A stretch of DNA of 6,124 bases, from the NCBI GenBank assembly GCA_022563055.1, contig JADFOB010000087.1, forward strand, positions 1 to 6,124. Direction: 5' to 3'. A program made the position numbers and the translations under genes. Of this stretch, positions 5,243 through 6,124 are shown piece after piece; position 1 is the first letter of the stretch, and each line of letters begins with the position of its first letter. The stretch is from Planctomycetota bacterium (lineage in GTDB: Bacteria; Planctomycetota; Phycisphaerae; UBA1845). The notes below the pieces were generated by a model. It worked only from the letters and a program-made list of their open reading frames with translations. It searched no databases and had not been told where the DNA came from.

Positions 5243-6124
5243 CCCAGGACAATCCGATCGCCATCGCGTAGCAGTTGGTGTTTGGCTCTGCGGCCGGCAA
5301 CCTCAGCCACCTTGGAGCTGAAGAAGAAGTAATCCTCGTCCACGCGAGCGATGTTCGCATGGCGCTCGGCGATGTCGCTGAACACGGGTACGTCCGCCGG
5401 TTTGTCGCTGGCGGCCCGTCCGATCGAAGCCTGTCCCCCCATCAACAGCAGGTAACTCCCACCGCCGTCCACGAGCAACAGCAGCCGGTCGGGCAAGCCA
5501 CGCGCACCGGCATCCGCGCGATACGGTAGCGCCACGGTATCGTCGAGCGATCGGCGTTGGGGACGTGCGCCTTCCTTCCTCGCCGCTGTCGGGGGACTGT
5601 CACCGACACGTTCTCCCAATGGACCGCCGCACAGCGCGGTGCGAATCTCATCGATGCGTTTGAGGTCTTCCACCGCCTTGGTTACCCAGGTGACGTCGGG
5701 TAGCAGACGAGCCAGAGTCAGCACGTGTTGGCGGGCGTCACCATATCGACCCGCCCCGACGGCGTCCGTTGCCTCACGGGCGGTCGCCAGCATGTCCGTC
5801 AGTTCCCGTTTCGAGGGGAGCGAATCTCCAAGCGGACCCAGGCATGCCAACTCGTCCGCTGCCCGCTTGAGCCGTCCCTCGACAATCGCTTTGCGCGCGT
5901 TGTCGAGCACCTGGTTGCAGATTCTCGTTTCGATCAGTCCAACGCTGTTATCCTGTGCGTCGATGGCCTTGGCCCGGCGGACACGTTCGGCCGCTGCGGC
6001 GAGCTGTCCCTGGGCGATGAGCATCTCTGCTTGGGCGACGAGACCGGCTGCGTCCTCCGCACGGTTGGCGATTTCCCGGCGGAGCTGACTGGCTGCGGGA
6101 TCTTTTCGGCCGGCTTGCTCGAGG
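5179..6124 (-). CDS. FHA-domain protein with helical repeat N-terminus, 5' end outside window, frameshifted near 5242
   Basis: The reading frame is open to the right edge, so the true start lies outside. The first ~170 visible residues are Ala/Leu/Glu/Arg-rich helices reminiscent of TPR-type repeats (for example AEMLIAQGQLAAAAERVRRA and AREATDAVGAGRYGDARQHV). A charged linker follows, then an FHA domain from about 5493 down to 5242. It shows the family landmarks ASIGRAAS, DIAERHANIARVDEDYFFF and LLRDGDRIVLG. FHA domains bind phosphothreonine peptides, so the adjacent kinase is a natural partner. After the final LG of the FHA core the frame runs into 20 unrelated Arg/Ser/Pro-rich residues and stops at 5179. 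The expected continuation is in another frame (next entry), so this is probably the N-terminal part of one longer protein. The FHA call is strong; the TPR-like call is tentative. Confidence 0.85.
   Translation of the reverse strand, partial: LEQAGRKDPAASQLRREIANRAEDAAGLVAQAEMLIAQGQLAAAAERVRRAKAIDAQDNSVGLIETRICNQVLDNARKAIVEGRLKRAADELACLGPLGDSLPSKRELTDMLATAREATDAVGAGRYGDARQHVLTLARLLPDVTWVTKAVEDLKRIDEIRTALCGGPLGERVGDSPPTAARKEGARPQRRSLDDTVALPYRADAGARGLPDRLLLLVDGGGSYLLLMGGQASIGRAASDKPADVPVFSDIAERHANIARVDEDYFFFSSKVAEVAGRRAKHQLLRDGDRIVLGARRNSRSAFRAERAPPPSSS

Noticed and set aside
5175..5251. Programmed -1 frameshift site in the FHA-protein gene
   Set aside because: No X-XXY-YYZ slippery heptamer is seen at the junction and no clear downstream stimulator was found; a single-base indel is simpler.

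Overview
The window looks like a chromosomal piece of a GC-rich bacterium, most likely a planctomycete (Planctomycetota). This is an inference from family content: a Ser/Thr protein kinase, an FHA-domain protein and an ECF-type sigma factor with a long Cys/His C-terminal extension lie together on one strand. Kinase-linked ECF factors of this kind are a known planctomycete hallmark. The dispersed palindromic repeats are compatible with that but do not prove it.

Layout: bases 1-354 are gene-free and hold a truncated copy of a dispersed palindrome, a degenerate ~12-bp tandem array, a strong GC-rich hairpin and a possible promoter. A complete GTP cyclohydrolase I gene (folE, 355-915, plus) follows. 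Everything after it is on the minus strand. A 316-bp convergent intergenic region (916-1231) holds two more palindrome copies arranged as a nested inverted repeat. The sigma factor gene occupies 1232-2116. A 287-bp spacer with a REP-like inverted pair (2163-2249) separates it from the 799-residue membrane kinase (2404-4803). A 94-bp spacer with a period-8 tandem repeat separates the kinase from an FHA-domain protein gene (4898-6124). That gene runs off the right edge and carries an apparent one-base frameshift near 5242.

In transcription order the minus-strand genes are FHA protein, kinase, sigma factor. A plausible reading is a phospho-signalling cassette. The kinase would sense something at or in the membrane through about ten transmembrane helices. 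It would phosphorylate threonines that the FHA protein can bind. Its output could be the sigma factor, whose C-terminal Cys/His domain resembles the zinc-binding fold of anti-sigma factors, here fused to the sigma factor itself. The families are clear from motifs; the wiring is inferred. folE (pterin supply for folate or 7-deazapurine pathways) looks unrelated to the cassette.

The repeats are the other notable layer. One 12-bp word occurs exactly three times, plus an 11-bp match, in 6.1 kb. One exact copy lies inside the kinase coding sequence, in a cytoplasmic linker.
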